A stretch of 43,212 nt of DNA, from contig JAWODG010000103.1 of NCBI GenBank assembly GCA_046483385.1, positions 1 to 43,212 of the forward strand, in the 5' to 3' direction. Within the stretch, counting starts at the first letter, position 1. Every line of letters starts with the position of its first letter. Under the pieces are notes generated by a model, which was not told the DNA's origin, did not search any database, and saw only the letters and a program-made list of their open reading frames with translations. Origin of the DNA: B1Sed10-231 sp046483385. Its GTDB lineage: Bacteria > Planctomycetota > Brocadiia > SM23-32. Both the position numbers and the translations under genes were made by a program. Of the stretch, positions 9,701 to 16,886 are shown in pieces.

Positions 9701-9973
9701 GCCTCGGTGACGAACTTCATCACGCTACCGCGCATCACCTCAAACACGTTGGCCACCACCATCGGTGTGCCGGACAGGGGTGTGGTTGTGGTGGGCGGGC
9801 TGAGCCAGTCCAACCGCGACCATCGGGAGCGGGGCGTGCCGATCCTGGACCGCATCCCGCTGCTCAAACGGTTGTTCTCTTCTGAGGGTCGGTCGCTGGA
9901 GCGGGACACCCAGTTCATCATGGTCAGCCCGGACATCGTGATCCTGGGCGAAGAAGAACAGAGAATGCGCTGA
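6755..9973 (+). CDS. Secretin (PilQ/GspD family) with long helical N-terminal region
   Basis: 1072 residues, much longer than a typical PilQ. It would form the outer-membrane channel of the pilus or secretion system. A signal peptide ends near VYCA (about residue 25). Residues 30-430 are charged and helical with TPR-like repeats. A secretin N-terminal (STN-like) domain lies at about 447-521 (DTPLPEVVEFLQQITDAPF). Two glycine-rich linkers follow (about 547-602 and 632-682), then a further N-domain. The C-terminal secretin core is at about 855-1065, with SAPQIMLANGQQGYI, a VPDRGVVVVGGL segment and LDRIPLLKRLF at the end. GGAGG (6744-6748) fits the second of two adjacent ATGs (6755) best; 6752 is the alternative, and the longer TTG start at 6656 would bury the signal peptide. 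Confidence 0.9.
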   Translation: MLRKIAVVSVSLLGLIGMSPFVYCAETESDSPPSISEMEEFVESTGEETAVDVDAALDRAEAKLEEGKPAVAGEILNQLPVDQMTQAQLARAGELAEQAGASLQVREEQIAAEVEEQAAPAPEPMTEEEKKAMELQEELALKFKTERQARQARAQELVEEGNYLLYHEDEAENAYDLAQRALQLDPTNEQAQNLRIAAGLKAGKPQEERIFEMEKMARQPTIRQQSARQALENSLATAREAYQEGDYQTAVERLRNARLITETLSTYMDVSAQRQEVESMLEVVQEDYQEHQKELAAQRRQEAAEQAEEMAGKITEEERRESARRVEEIIDLIEDAEYDRADRILDDWGVDDPSEELVPRLRKRVNEARHGYRMDRINAARDRGDNWWEQEEAEREVIPERLFNYPDKAFWNEVVEQRSSALYPSVQIAEELSEEDRVIREELEEVHDWQFQDTPLPEVVEFLQQITDAPFILRREDLPAGQAPVTFQMRTTLENALEHITELTNMAWKIKRGAIVIGAPESLRDYEQRVYPVLDLLISRQDALGAQGAGRGGAGLGVGGASVGGDGDGGGGGFGGQFGADSAARTAPQFGGGQGAGGPGGQQQAQLLVRAQNLVLLIKQICAADSWRTAGAPGDGDGGAGGFAGGFQEGPPPGLFGQEGGFEDFDAEQQQPAGGPGLPQGEAYVLPNDPGQIIVYQTAEVHDCMERLLKDLRASMRIQVYVDFRFLQVNTDFFREVGFNWDSFTWDSSQFTGPFGALRGTGISSPAYGGFTPFMPPTVVDLEFFPDEDADNPTEGTYIPILGPDNLWLTHPFIEPEWEIDEDQGGVIEWEKGESFLIPGAPPFMGTGVPFYNQQAGLNLDLGYGSDDFNLSGFFRLAHERNAARTLSAPQIMLANGQQGYILNSTEFDYIETYDVEDNVLIPEVETVTSTIGLMVRPVVSDDLRYVFLELAPQIADVDLTQTAEFQTFVGQPGGGDGDAGGASVTNFITLPRITSNTLATTIGVPDRGVVVVGGLSQSNRDHRERGVPILDRIPLLKRLFSSEGRSLERDTQFIMVSPDIVILGEEEQRMR

Positions 9974-9997
9974 GCAATGACCAAGGGGGGAATACGC

Positions 9998-10375
9998 ATG
10001 ACAGGCGAAAACTGGAAGACAGCGGCCATTGTGCTCCTTGCCGTCGCACTGGGTGTGCTGCTCGGCGGCAGCCGCCTGACGAACCGGGCGCATGCGCAAA
10101 GCGAGGGCTCCTCCGGAGGGCTTATCGCTGTCATGGGGGAGGTAGCCGGTAACGATGCCCCTCTCATACTGGTAGACGTGCCCGATCAGACCATTATGGT
10201 CTATGAGTACTCCTACTCAGGGGACACCATCGAGCTGACCTCAGCGCGCACCTACCGCTGGGACAAGCGACTCACCGACTACGAGACGGACGGGCCCTCG
10301 GTCGACGAGGTCAGGGCGTTTGTTGAAGAAAGTGGCACTCAGCAGGACAGTAGGACGCGTAGCAGGCGCTGGTGA
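9998..10375 (+). CDS. Small exported protein at the end of the secretin operon
   Basis: 125 residues. An N-terminal hydrophobic segment (about 8-24) ends with RAHAQ, so it is probably a cleaved signal peptide or an anchor. The mature part is a small beta-rich domain (GLIAVMGEV... LILVDVPDQTIMVYEY... TSARTYRWDKRL), then an acidic helix and a basic tail. I do not recognise a named family, although the 'VxxPDQTIMVYEYS..G..IELTSARTYRWD' type of pattern looks like a protein that wraps one small beta sheet. GGGGGG (9985-9990) precedes the chosen ATG by 7 bases; the ATG at 9977 has no ribosome site. It lies 24 bases after the secretin and before a strong terminator, so it likely belongs to the same transcript. 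Confidence 0.65.
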   Translation: MTGENWKTAAIVLLAVALGVLLGGSRLTNRAHAQSEGSSGGLIAVMGEVAGNDAPLILVDVPDQTIMVYEYSYSGDTIELTSARTYRWDKRLTDYETDGPSVDEVRAFVEESGTQQDSRTRSRRW

Positions 10376-10507
10376 GAGGTGTGCCCAGACGTAGAGGCAG
10401 ACCTCGTACAGACTCGTTTCCCCACTGGCGATGGAGAGAACGGAAAGCACACGCGGCCTGCAGTCGCGGTTGCCGGGACCTGTGGGCCGAGTGGGTAAGG
10501 AATGGCT

Positions 10508-10539
10508 GGGGTCGTCCCCGCGGGGGCGGCCCTTTTTTT
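10508..10539 (+). terminator. Rho-independent terminator closing the pilus/secretin operon
   Basis: An 11-base stem (GGGTCGTCCCC with GGGGGCGGCCC, two G-T pairs, 2-base loop) is followed directly by seven T (10533-10539). Confidence 0.88.
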
Positions 10540-10570
10540 GTACTGACTGTACTCGGGGACGCCTCCCGCT

Positions 10571-12997
10571 ATGACCGAGGAGCAGGGCGCATCACTCGTC
10601 CCCGCGATGTTCCTGGTGGGCGCGTTCGCATTGGTGGGCCAGACGGTGCTTGTGCGGGAACTGATGGTCAGCTTCTATGGGACAGAGCTGGCTCTCGCGG
10701 CGGTCCTCAGCTGCTGGTTTGTGTTCGTGCCCGCCGGGGCTCTACTCGGCACGGTCGCGGTCAAGCTGACCTCCCGGTGGGATCGCCTGGCCGCCTGGGG
10801 GTTGGTGGGCCTCGGGCTGGGTCTGCCGGCCGGCTTCGTGCTGGCGCGGCTCGCCCGTCCTGCGCTCGGGGCCGAGACGGGTGAGTTCCTGGGGCCCGGG
10901 GCGACAGTGCTGGCGGGGGCGCTGGCCACGTGGCCCGTGGCCCTCTGGGCCGGGTTCTTGTTCCCCGTAATTGCGGGCCGCGAAGAACGCCGCGCCCGCG
11001 GGCCGGCCCTCGGCATCAGTCGCATTTACGTTGCCGAAGCCGTCGGCAGCGCGGTGGCCGGAGCCATGCTTAGCGTTTACCTGTTGGACCACGCGGATGC
11101 GCACACCATCGTTTTCGCGTCCGGGTTGATTATGCTCTCGGTGGCGGCCTGGCATTCGGCCGGCGCCGACGAGCGCTCGCTCTGGGCGGCCGCTGCCGGG
11201 GTGGCGACGGTTGTCGGCACTGGAATCGTCATGGGGCGCAGCCTCCTGGGCGTCGCCGGGGGCGTCGTCCTTGCCGCGGGCCTCTGCGCTTACCTGCTTC
11301 TCGGTCGACGGCGCGCCCGTGACTCCATAGCATCCCTGACCGCCCTCGGGTTGGCGGTGGGAACTGCGATCACCTGCGTTGGTTGGGGTGGTCACATTGC
11401 CCACGCCACAGAGAATGCGCGATGGCGGACCTTCAGCCGCTTCCACCTGCGTGCCAGCCGGGACAGCCGCTACCAGCACATCCAGATCGGGTGCCGAGAG
11501 GGGCAGTGCGTGCTGGTGCAGGACGGCCGACGGACCGCGCAGTTTCCGGAGCGGGCGGCCAGTCGTGCACGCGCGGTCTTGCTTCTGACTCAGCATCCGC
11601 GGCCAGGGGACGTGCTCGTCATCGGCGGAGGGCTGGGCGGACTTTGCCAGGAGCTGCTGGCCGCGGGCGTGCGGAGGCTGGACTACGTCGAGCCCGACCC
11701 GAAGTTGCTGGAGCTGGTGACAGGGCACCTGCCCGGTCCGCTCGCGCAGGCGTTACGGGACCCGCGTTTCGTTGCTCACTCGATGGACGGACGCCGCTTC
11801 GTGCAGCGCGCGCCGGCACGGTCCTACGACCTGGCCGTGGTCAACGTGGGTGACCCCACCTCGGCGGCCGACAGCCGATTCTATACCCTTGAGTTCTTCC
11901 GGGAACTCAGGGCGATTTTGCGTCCCCGGGGCGTGGCCGCGCTCTGCGGCATCACGGGCGACGAAAACTACATGGCCGGCGACCCGGTCCAGCTCTACAC
12001 CGCGTGCATCTTCCGGACGCTGCGCCGCGTTTGGGAGCATGTAGTTGTTCGGCCGGGAGACGAGTTCTGCTATTTCGCCGGCGACCACGCAACAGCCGAC
12101 CCACCCCTGCTGGAAAAGCGCTTTGAGGAACTCGGGTGCGGCCCCGAAGGGTTGAGACACAGTTTCCGTCTGGAGCACTTCCCGCCCGAACGCACTGAGT
12201 GGTTGCGGAACGAGATGCGCGTGGCGGCCGCCCGAGCGCCCGTCAATACGGATGAGCGCCCCGTGCTCTTCACCCTGTTCCTTGCCGTGCAGGCGCACTA
12301 CGTCGCGGACCGGGGTCGGGCCTCCCCGGGCACGCATCTGTTCGGGACCGTGCGGCGCCTTCCACCCTACCTGCTCTGGTTGCCGTTGACGGGAGTGCCG
12401 CTTGTGGTCCTGGTGCTCCGGTTGGCGCGGCGAGACCCCTCCCGCGTTGCCGGCGCGCTGGGAGTCCTGGGCACGGGAGCTTTCGGCCTATCGGCCGAAC
12501 TGCTGATCATCTACAGGTATCAGACCTCCTTCGGGTTCGTTTACCGGGACATCAGCGTCATCGCCGGTGTCTTCATGCTGGGCCTTGCGGCCGGCGGTTG
12601 GATGGCGGGCCGCGCCGCCTCGGCGCGAACCCGGTCTCACCTGCTCGCGACGGAGGCCGGCCAGGCTCTGTTCGTGCTCATGCTGCCGGCAGCACTTGGG
12701 CTGGTCTCGGTATCTCCAGTTCTGTTCATCGCCGCGGCGCTGATGGCCGGATGGCTGACCGGGTCGGAGTTCCCTCTGGCGGCGCGCAGCGGCCTGATGG
12801 CGGGGCAGGATTCGGCGGGCGTGGCCGGACTCCTTGACGCCGCCGACCATTTGGGGGCCCTTCTGGGGGCGGCCGGTGCCGGGCTGCTGTTGCTGCCCGC
12901 GCTGGGAACCGTCCAGACGGCAGCTTTGGTGGCCCTGCTCAAATGCTCCACCCTGTGTGGGCTGGTGGTTGCTTTCTGGAGAGACGGCAGAGCTTGA
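10571..12997 (+). CDS. Membrane protein with spermidine-synthase-like methyltransferase-fold domain
   Basis: 808 residues. A block of about seven membrane segments (1-270) is followed by a soluble Rossmann domain (about 285-560) and a second membrane block (about 590-800). The soluble part has the polyamine-synthase-like SAM-binding pattern VLVIGGGLGG (near 350), an acidic YVEPDPKLLEL strand end, and VNVGDPTSAADSRFYTLEFF as in spermidine synthase-like proteins. The Asp of the classic GGGDGG loop is Leu here, so true aminopropyltransferase activity is doubtful. Multi-membrane spermidine-synthase-like proteins of this layout are common in several phyla but their substrate is unknown. The start codon is weakly supported (no strong ribosome site); it follows the terminator by 31 bases. 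Confidence 0.8.
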   Translation: MTEEQGASLVPAMFLVGAFALVGQTVLVRELMVSFYGTELALAAVLSCWFVFVPAGALLGTVAVKLTSRWDRLAAWGLVGLGLGLPAGFVLARLARPALGAETGEFLGPGATVLAGALATWPVALWAGFLFPVIAGREERRARGPALGISRIYVAEAVGSAVAGAMLSVYLLDHADAHTIVFASGLIMLSVAAWHSAGADERSLWAAAAGVATVVGTGIVMGRSLLGVAGGVVLAAGLCAYLLLGRRRARDSIASLTALGLAVGTAITCVGWGGHIAHATENARWRTFSRFHLRASRDSRYQHIQIGCREGQCVLVQDGRRTAQFPERAASRARAVLLLTQHPRPGDVLVIGGGLGGLCQELLAAGVRRLDYVEPDPKLLELVTGHLPGPLAQALRDPRFVAHSMDGRRFVQRAPARSYDLAVVNVGDPTSAADSRFYTLEFFRELRAILRPRGVAALCGITGDENYMAGDPVQLYTACIFRTLRRVWEHVVVRPGDEFCYFAGDHATADPPLLEKRFEELGCGPEGLRHSFRLEHFPPERTEWLRNEMRVAAARAPVNTDERPVLFTLFLAVQAHYVADRGRASPGTHLFGTVRRLPPYLLWLPLTGVPLVVLVLRLARRDPSRVAGALGVLGTGAFGLSAELLIIYRYQTSFGFVYRDISVIAGVFMLGLAAGGWMAGRAASARTRSHLLATEAGQALFVLMLPAALGLVSVSPVLFIAAALMAGWLTGSEFPLAARSGLMAGQDSAGVAGLLDAADHLGALLGAAGAGLLLLPALGTVQTAALVALLKCSTLCGLVVAFWRDGRA

Positions 12998-13055
12998 ACG
13001 CCGTCGGAGGGGGCCGTATCATGCCGTGAGGGACCACTCTTCTGCGAGGTGAACG

Positions 13056-14846
13056 ATGTACAGAGGGATAGGAAGGCTTGTTGTTTGTATGGCGGCGCTG
13101 GTTCTGCTGACGCCGTCCGCCCTGGGGGCAGAGGTGGGCGCAGAGCCGGGGACGCAGCCCATCGTCAGGTACGCCGTGCTCAATGTCTCCGGTGCCTTAC
13201 CGGAATCCCTGCCTCCCATCTATCTGTTCGAAAGGGAGGGGGACACGCTCCACGGGATGCTGGGACGCATCGACAGGGCACGGCGGGACGGACGCGTCAG
13301 TGGCATTATTCTGCGTCTGCGGGGCTACACCGGGGGCTGGGCCAAAGCGCAGGAACTGCGCGAAGCCCTGGCCGAATGCCGGGCCGCGGGAAAGGACGTT
13401 ATCTGCCTGCTGGAGTCCGCCGATAACCTGGATTACTACGTCGCCACCGCCGCCGGGCGGATCGTGATGCTCCCCACCGGTTGGCTGTTTCTGTCCGGGC
13501 TGCGTGCCGAGTCCATCTTCGCCGGAGAGTTGCTGGACAAGGTGGGCATAAAGCCGCAACTCGTCCAGGTAGGCAAGTACAAGGGTGCGGCTGATCCCAT
13601 GACGCGGACGGACTTCTCGCAGCCCTTTCGCACGGCCCTGCAGGCGGTGCTGGATAGCTATTACTCCCAGTTGCGCGAGGGGCTGACCGAAGGACGCGGC
13701 CTGCCGGTCAGCCGGGCGGAGGTGCTCTTCCGCCGCGGGCCGTTCAGTGCCCGCGCCGCACGCGAGGCCGATCTCGTGGATGACGTCATGTTCTACGATC
13801 AGCTCGTCGAAGGACTGCGGCGACAACACGAGGGGCGTCTGGTGGCGGAGGCCGGCTACGGCCGTCCGGAGCCCAAGAGCCCGTTCCAGGGCGGCCAGTT
13901 CAACCTGCTGCAGATGCTGATGGGGGGTCGGATGCCGACGCGCCGCGCCCCCTCCGGACCGGCCATTGCCGCCATACACGCCACCGGTCCCATCGTGATG
14001 GAATCGGACGACGAGCTTCCGCTGGGTGAACAGATGGTCGGTGCCCGGCGACTGGTCCGCACTATCCGCCGCGCGGCCGGGGATTCTTCTGTGAAGGCCA
14101 TCGTGTTGCGGGTGGACAGCCCCGGCGGCAGCGCCATGGCGTCGGACTTGATCTGGCATGCGTTGCGTCAGGCGGACGAAGTCAAGCCGGTGGTGGCCTC
14201 GTTCAGCGACACCGCGGCGTCGGGCGGATACTACATCGGCGCCGGTGCGCGGGCCATTGTGGCGGAGCCGGGAACCCTGACGGGCTCCATCGGCGTGCTG
14301 GGTGGCAAGCTGGTGCTTACCGAACTGCTCGGCAAGCTGGGTCTGAGGGTGGACGTGGTGGAGAGCGGCCCGGGGGCCGGCATGCTGTCACCGTTCAAGG
14401 AATTCTCCGGCGACGAACAGGCCCGCGTCGAGCAGATGATGCGGGAGATATATGAAACCTTCATCGAGCGCGTGGCGGAAACCAGGCCGGGCATGGCTTA
14501 CCGCGATGTCGAGATGGTGGCCGAGGGCCGGATCTGGACGGGCCGGCAGGCGCACGAGAATGGCCTGGTGGACCACCTCGGGGGGTTGGACAAGGCGGTG
14601 GCCGTCGCCCGGGAGGCCGCCGGCATCCCGCAGGACGTGGACTTGCGGATCGTGCATCTGCCGCGCCCGAAAAACCTGGCAGAGGTGTTGCTCTTCGGCA
14701 AGGGAGAGGAGGTCGCATTGCGGGAACAGCTTCGCCCCGAACTACTGCGCCACTTCCCGCGCGTGCGTTCATATCTGGCGGCGCTTCTGGCCGTGCGGGA
14801 CGAGATGGCCGTCTGCCTGATGCCGGCCATAGTCACGATCCGGTAG
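13056..14846 (+). CDS. sppA: Signal peptide peptidase SppA, long (67K) type
   Basis: 596 residues with a signal/anchor sequence at the N-terminus (LVVCMAALVLLTPSALGAE). SppA degrades leftover signal peptides in the cytoplasmic membrane. It has the tandem ClpP/crotonase-like fold of the E. coli-type enzyme: an N-terminal repeat carrying the general-base Lys in VGKYKGAADP (Lys176) and a C-terminal repeat with SPGGSAMASD and the nucleophile Ser in AASGGYYI (Ser389). Both catalytic residues are in place. GAGGTG precedes the ATG. The 3' end overlaps the convergent prfA by 14 bases. Confidence 0.92.
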   Translation: MYRGIGRLVVCMAALVLLTPSALGAEVGAEPGTQPIVRYAVLNVSGALPESLPPIYLFEREGDTLHGMLGRIDRARRDGRVSGIILRLRGYTGGWAKAQELREALAECRAAGKDVICLLESADNLDYYVATAAGRIVMLPTGWLFLSGLRAESIFAGELLDKVGIKPQLVQVGKYKGAADPMTRTDFSQPFRTALQAVLDSYYSQLREGLTEGRGLPVSRAEVLFRRGPFSARAAREADLVDDVMFYDQLVEGLRRQHEGRLVAEAGYGRPEPKSPFQGGQFNLLQMLMGGRMPTRRAPSGPAIAAIHATGPIVMESDDELPLGEQMVGARRLVRTIRRAAGDSSVKAIVLRVDSPGGSAMASDLIWHALRQADEVKPVVASFSDTAASGGYYIGAGARAIVAEPGTLTGSIGVLGGKLVLTELLGKLGLRVDVVESGPGAGMLSPFKEFSGDEQARVEQMMREIYETFIERVAETRPGMAYRDVEMVAEGRIWTGRQAHENGLVDHLGGLDKAVAVAREAAGIPQDVDLRIVHLPRPKNLAEVLLFGKGEEVALREQLRPELLRHFPRVRSYLAALLAVRDEMAVCLMPAIVTIR

Positions 14847-16002
14847 GGGCGGACCGCTTGCTGCCCTCGATGAATGCCTTGATGCGCTCTTGTTTGTCGT
14901 AGTCGGCCAGCGCGTCGAACATGCGGTCGCAGTCCCCCATGAGGAAGTTTTCCACGCCGAACACGTCCAGTCCGATGCGATGGTCGGTCACCCGGTCCTG
15001 TGGGAAGTTGTAGGTGCGGATGCGCGCGTTGCGGTCCCCGGTCCCCACCTGAGAGCGCCGCAGCTCGTCGCGCTCTTCCTGTTGCTCCTGCTGGTATTTC
15101 TCGTACAGGCGCGCCCGCAGCACTTTCATGGCCTTCTTGCGGTTGGCGCTTTGGGACTTCTCGTCCTGACAGCGCACGGTGATGCCGGTCGGCTCGTGCA
15201 CGATGCGCACGCAGGAACTCGTTTTGTTGACGTGCTGCCCCCCCGGCCCCGAGGAGCGGACGAACGAGATGTCCAGCTCGTCGGGCTTTATCTCTACCTC
15301 CACCTCCTCGGCCTCCGGCAGGACGGCCACGGTGGCCAGGCTGGTGTGTATCCGCCCCTGCGATTCTGTCTCGGGCACCCGCTGGACCCTGTGACCGCCG
15401 CTCTCGTAGCGCAGCTTACGCCACACACCGGTGCCGCTGACGGAGCAGATGACCTCCCTCACGCCGCCCAGGTCGGTGTCGCTGGCGTTGATCAGTTCCA
15501 CCTCCCAGCCTTGCCTCTCGGCGTAGCGTGTGTACATGCCGTACAGGTCGGAGGCGAACAGGGCGGCCTCGTCCCCGCCGGTGCCGGGTCGTATTTCCAC
15601 GATGACGTTGCGGTTCGCCTCCGCCTCGTCGCTGACCAGCAGGTCGATGACCTCTTCCAGGAGGCGTTGCTGCTCCCGGCCGGCCTCTTCCAGCTCCTCC
15701 TGCGCCAGCGTGGTGAGTTCTTCGTCGTCCGGGTACAGGTCCAGGGTTTCCCGGGCATCCTGTAACCGTTCGCGGACCTCCAGGAGCTGCTCGTGTTTCT
15801 CGACCAGTTTGCTCAGCGCGCCGTGCTCACGGGCCAGCCGGGTCAGCCGCGTGGTATCCTCGATGACCTCCGGGTCGGAGAGGAGTTGCTCGACCTGCCG
15901 GTGGCGTTCGGCCAGCCGCCCCAGCTTGGCGGTCAGGTCTTCGGCCAGTTGCTCGTCAATTTGTTCCATTCGGTCTGCGCCCAGGAGTCGCACTGCGTAC
16001 AT
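14833..16002 (-). CDS. prfA: Peptide chain release factor 1
   Basis: 389 residues. It ends translation at UAA/UAG by hydrolysing peptidyl-tRNA on the ribosome. The anticodon-like tripeptide Pro-Glu-Thr (210-212, in RVPETESQGRIHTS) marks RF1 rather than RF2, and the catalytic GGQ is at 254-256 (SGPGGQHVNKTSS). A strong GGGAGGG ribosome site lies 6-7 bases before the ATG at 16002, so I keep this start although the family-like sequence begins at Met12 (MEQIDEQL, 15969). It lies 45 bases downstream of rpmE on the same strand, the common rpmE-prfA order; prmC does not follow. Confidence 0.95.
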   Translation of the reverse strand: MYAVRLLGADRMEQIDEQLAEDLTAKLGRLAERHRQVEQLLSDPEVIEDTTRLTRLAREHGALSKLVEKHEQLLEVRERLQDARETLDLYPDDEELTTLAQEELEEAGREQQRLLEEVIDLLVSDEAEANRNVIVEIRPGTGGDEAALFASDLYGMYTRYAERQGWEVELINASDTDLGGVREVICSVSGTGVWRKLRYESGGHRVQRVPETESQGRIHTSLATVAVLPEAEEVEVEIKPDELDISFVRSSGPGGQHVNKTSSCVRIVHEPTGITVRCQDEKSQSANRKKAMKVLRARLYEKYQQEQQEERDELRRSQVGTGDRNARIRTYNFPQDRVTDHRIGLDVFGVENFLMGDCDRMFDALADYDKQERIKAFIEGSKRSAPTGS

Positions 16003-16047
16003 AGAAAGCCCTCCCGGTGCGGCCGGAAGGGCTGGTGTTAGCAGGCG

Positions 16048-16296
16048 CTATTCTTCGGTGTCCTGCTCGCCGGCGATGCGCGCCTTTGTGGCCTCCAGAT
16101 GCTCGCCCCAGCGTTTCTGGAACTTCTCGACGCGGCCGGCGCTGTCAACCAGTTTCTGCTTGCCCGTGTAGAAGGGGTGACACTTCGAGCATACCTCGAC
16201 CCTGATGGAGGGCGTTGTGGCCCGTGTCACGAACGTTTCACCACAGCCGCACACCACTTCACACCGGACGTATTCGGGATGAACATCGTCTTTCAT
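16048..16296 (-). CDS. rpmE: 50S ribosomal protein L31, zinc-binding type
   Basis: 82 residues, a little longer than usual because of an acidic C-terminal tail. The zinc ribbon cysteines are present (CEVVCGCG near the start and CSKCHPFYTGKQK). This is the C+ form that binds zinc. It is transcribed divergently from the Fur-family gene and is followed by prfA. Confidence 0.95.
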   Translation of the reverse strand: MKDDVHPEYVRCEVVCGCGETFVTRATTPSIRVEVCSKCHPFYTGKQKLVDSAGRVEKFQKRWGEHLEATKARIAGEQDTEE

Positions 16297-16335
16297 GGCT
16301 TCACTACCCGCTAAGGAGGGACTTCCAACACTACA

Positions 16336-16363
16336 ATTGTAACACGTCTGGGGGGAGAATCAA
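16336..16363 (-). promoter_or_regulatory. rpmE-prfA promoter with palindromic -10 region
   Basis: Read on the minus strand: -35 TTGATT (16363-16358), 16-base spacer, -10 TACAAT (16341-16336). The -10 box lies inside the perfect 10-base palindrome TACAATTGTA (16332-16341), a possible operator. Confidence 0.6.
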
Positions 16364-16378
16364 CTGACGGCGCGCCGT

Positions 16379-16406
16379 TTGATTCCGGCTGCGCGGGGGC
16401 TACAAT
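16379..16406 (+). promoter_or_regulatory. Promoter of the Fur-family gene
   Basis: -35 TTGATT (16379-16384), 16-base spacer, -10 TACAAT (16401-16406): the same boxes and spacing as the divergent rpmE promoter. The expected transcript start near 16413 makes the ATG at 16440 the only sensible start codon. Confidence 0.65.
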
Positions 16407-16439
16407 GCGGAGGTGCGGTTTCCATCTGCGGAGGAAAGC

Positions 16440-16874
16440 ATGCCCGGCATCGCGACCTACAAGCGGGCGTTGCGCAGGCGCGGCCTCAGCGTCACACGCC
16501 TGCGGCTGGCCATCATGGATGCCCTGCATCGGCGGGACGCGGCCGCGACGGCCGCCCAACTGCTCGCCGAGCTGCGCCGTGAGCACTCCGTGCACAAAAC
16601 GACCGTCTATCGCAACCTTGCGGCACTGGAGGAAGCGGACCTGCTGCGGCGGGTGCCTTCGGACGGCAGGCCGTCCGTCTACGAACTCAACTGCTCCCAC
16701 ACGGCACCCGTGCATCCCCACTTCAACTGCCGCCGGTGCGGCAAGGTGCAGTGCCTGGAACCTGTGGACCTGAGCATGCTCTGGTCGAAGCTGAACCCGG
16801 ACGGCGACCTGAGGCCCGAGCGGGCCGAGCTGACGCTTATGGGGCTGTGCGCTGACTGTCGGGGGAAAGAGTAG
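16440..16874 (+). CDS. Fur-family metal-responsive repressor
   Basis: 144 residues. A winged-helix domain with the Fur recognition helix (HKTTVYRNLAALEEADLL) is followed by the metal/dimer domain with HPHFNCRRCGKVQC and a final CADC, the two CxxC pairs of the structural zinc site. The family includes Fur, Zur, PerR and Mur; the sequence alone does not decide which. It is divergent from the gene of a zinc-binding ribosomal protein, so a Zur role is a reasonable guess only. GGAGG lies 5 bases before the ATG; a GTG at 16413 would start almost at the transcript start. Confidence 0.88.
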   Translation: MPGIATYKRALRRRGLSVTRLRLAIMDALHRRDAAATAAQLLAELRREHSVHKTTVYRNLAALEEADLLRRVPSDGRPSVYELNCSHTAPVHPHFNCRRCGKVQCLEPVDLSMLWSKLNPDGDLRPERAELTLMGLCADCRGKE

Positions 16875-16886
16875 AGCGGCGCCTGC

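Noticed and set aside
10372..10884. 170-residue plus-strand open frame
   Set aside because: It crosses the operon terminator at 10508-10539 and overlaps the spermidine-synthase-like gene in another frame.
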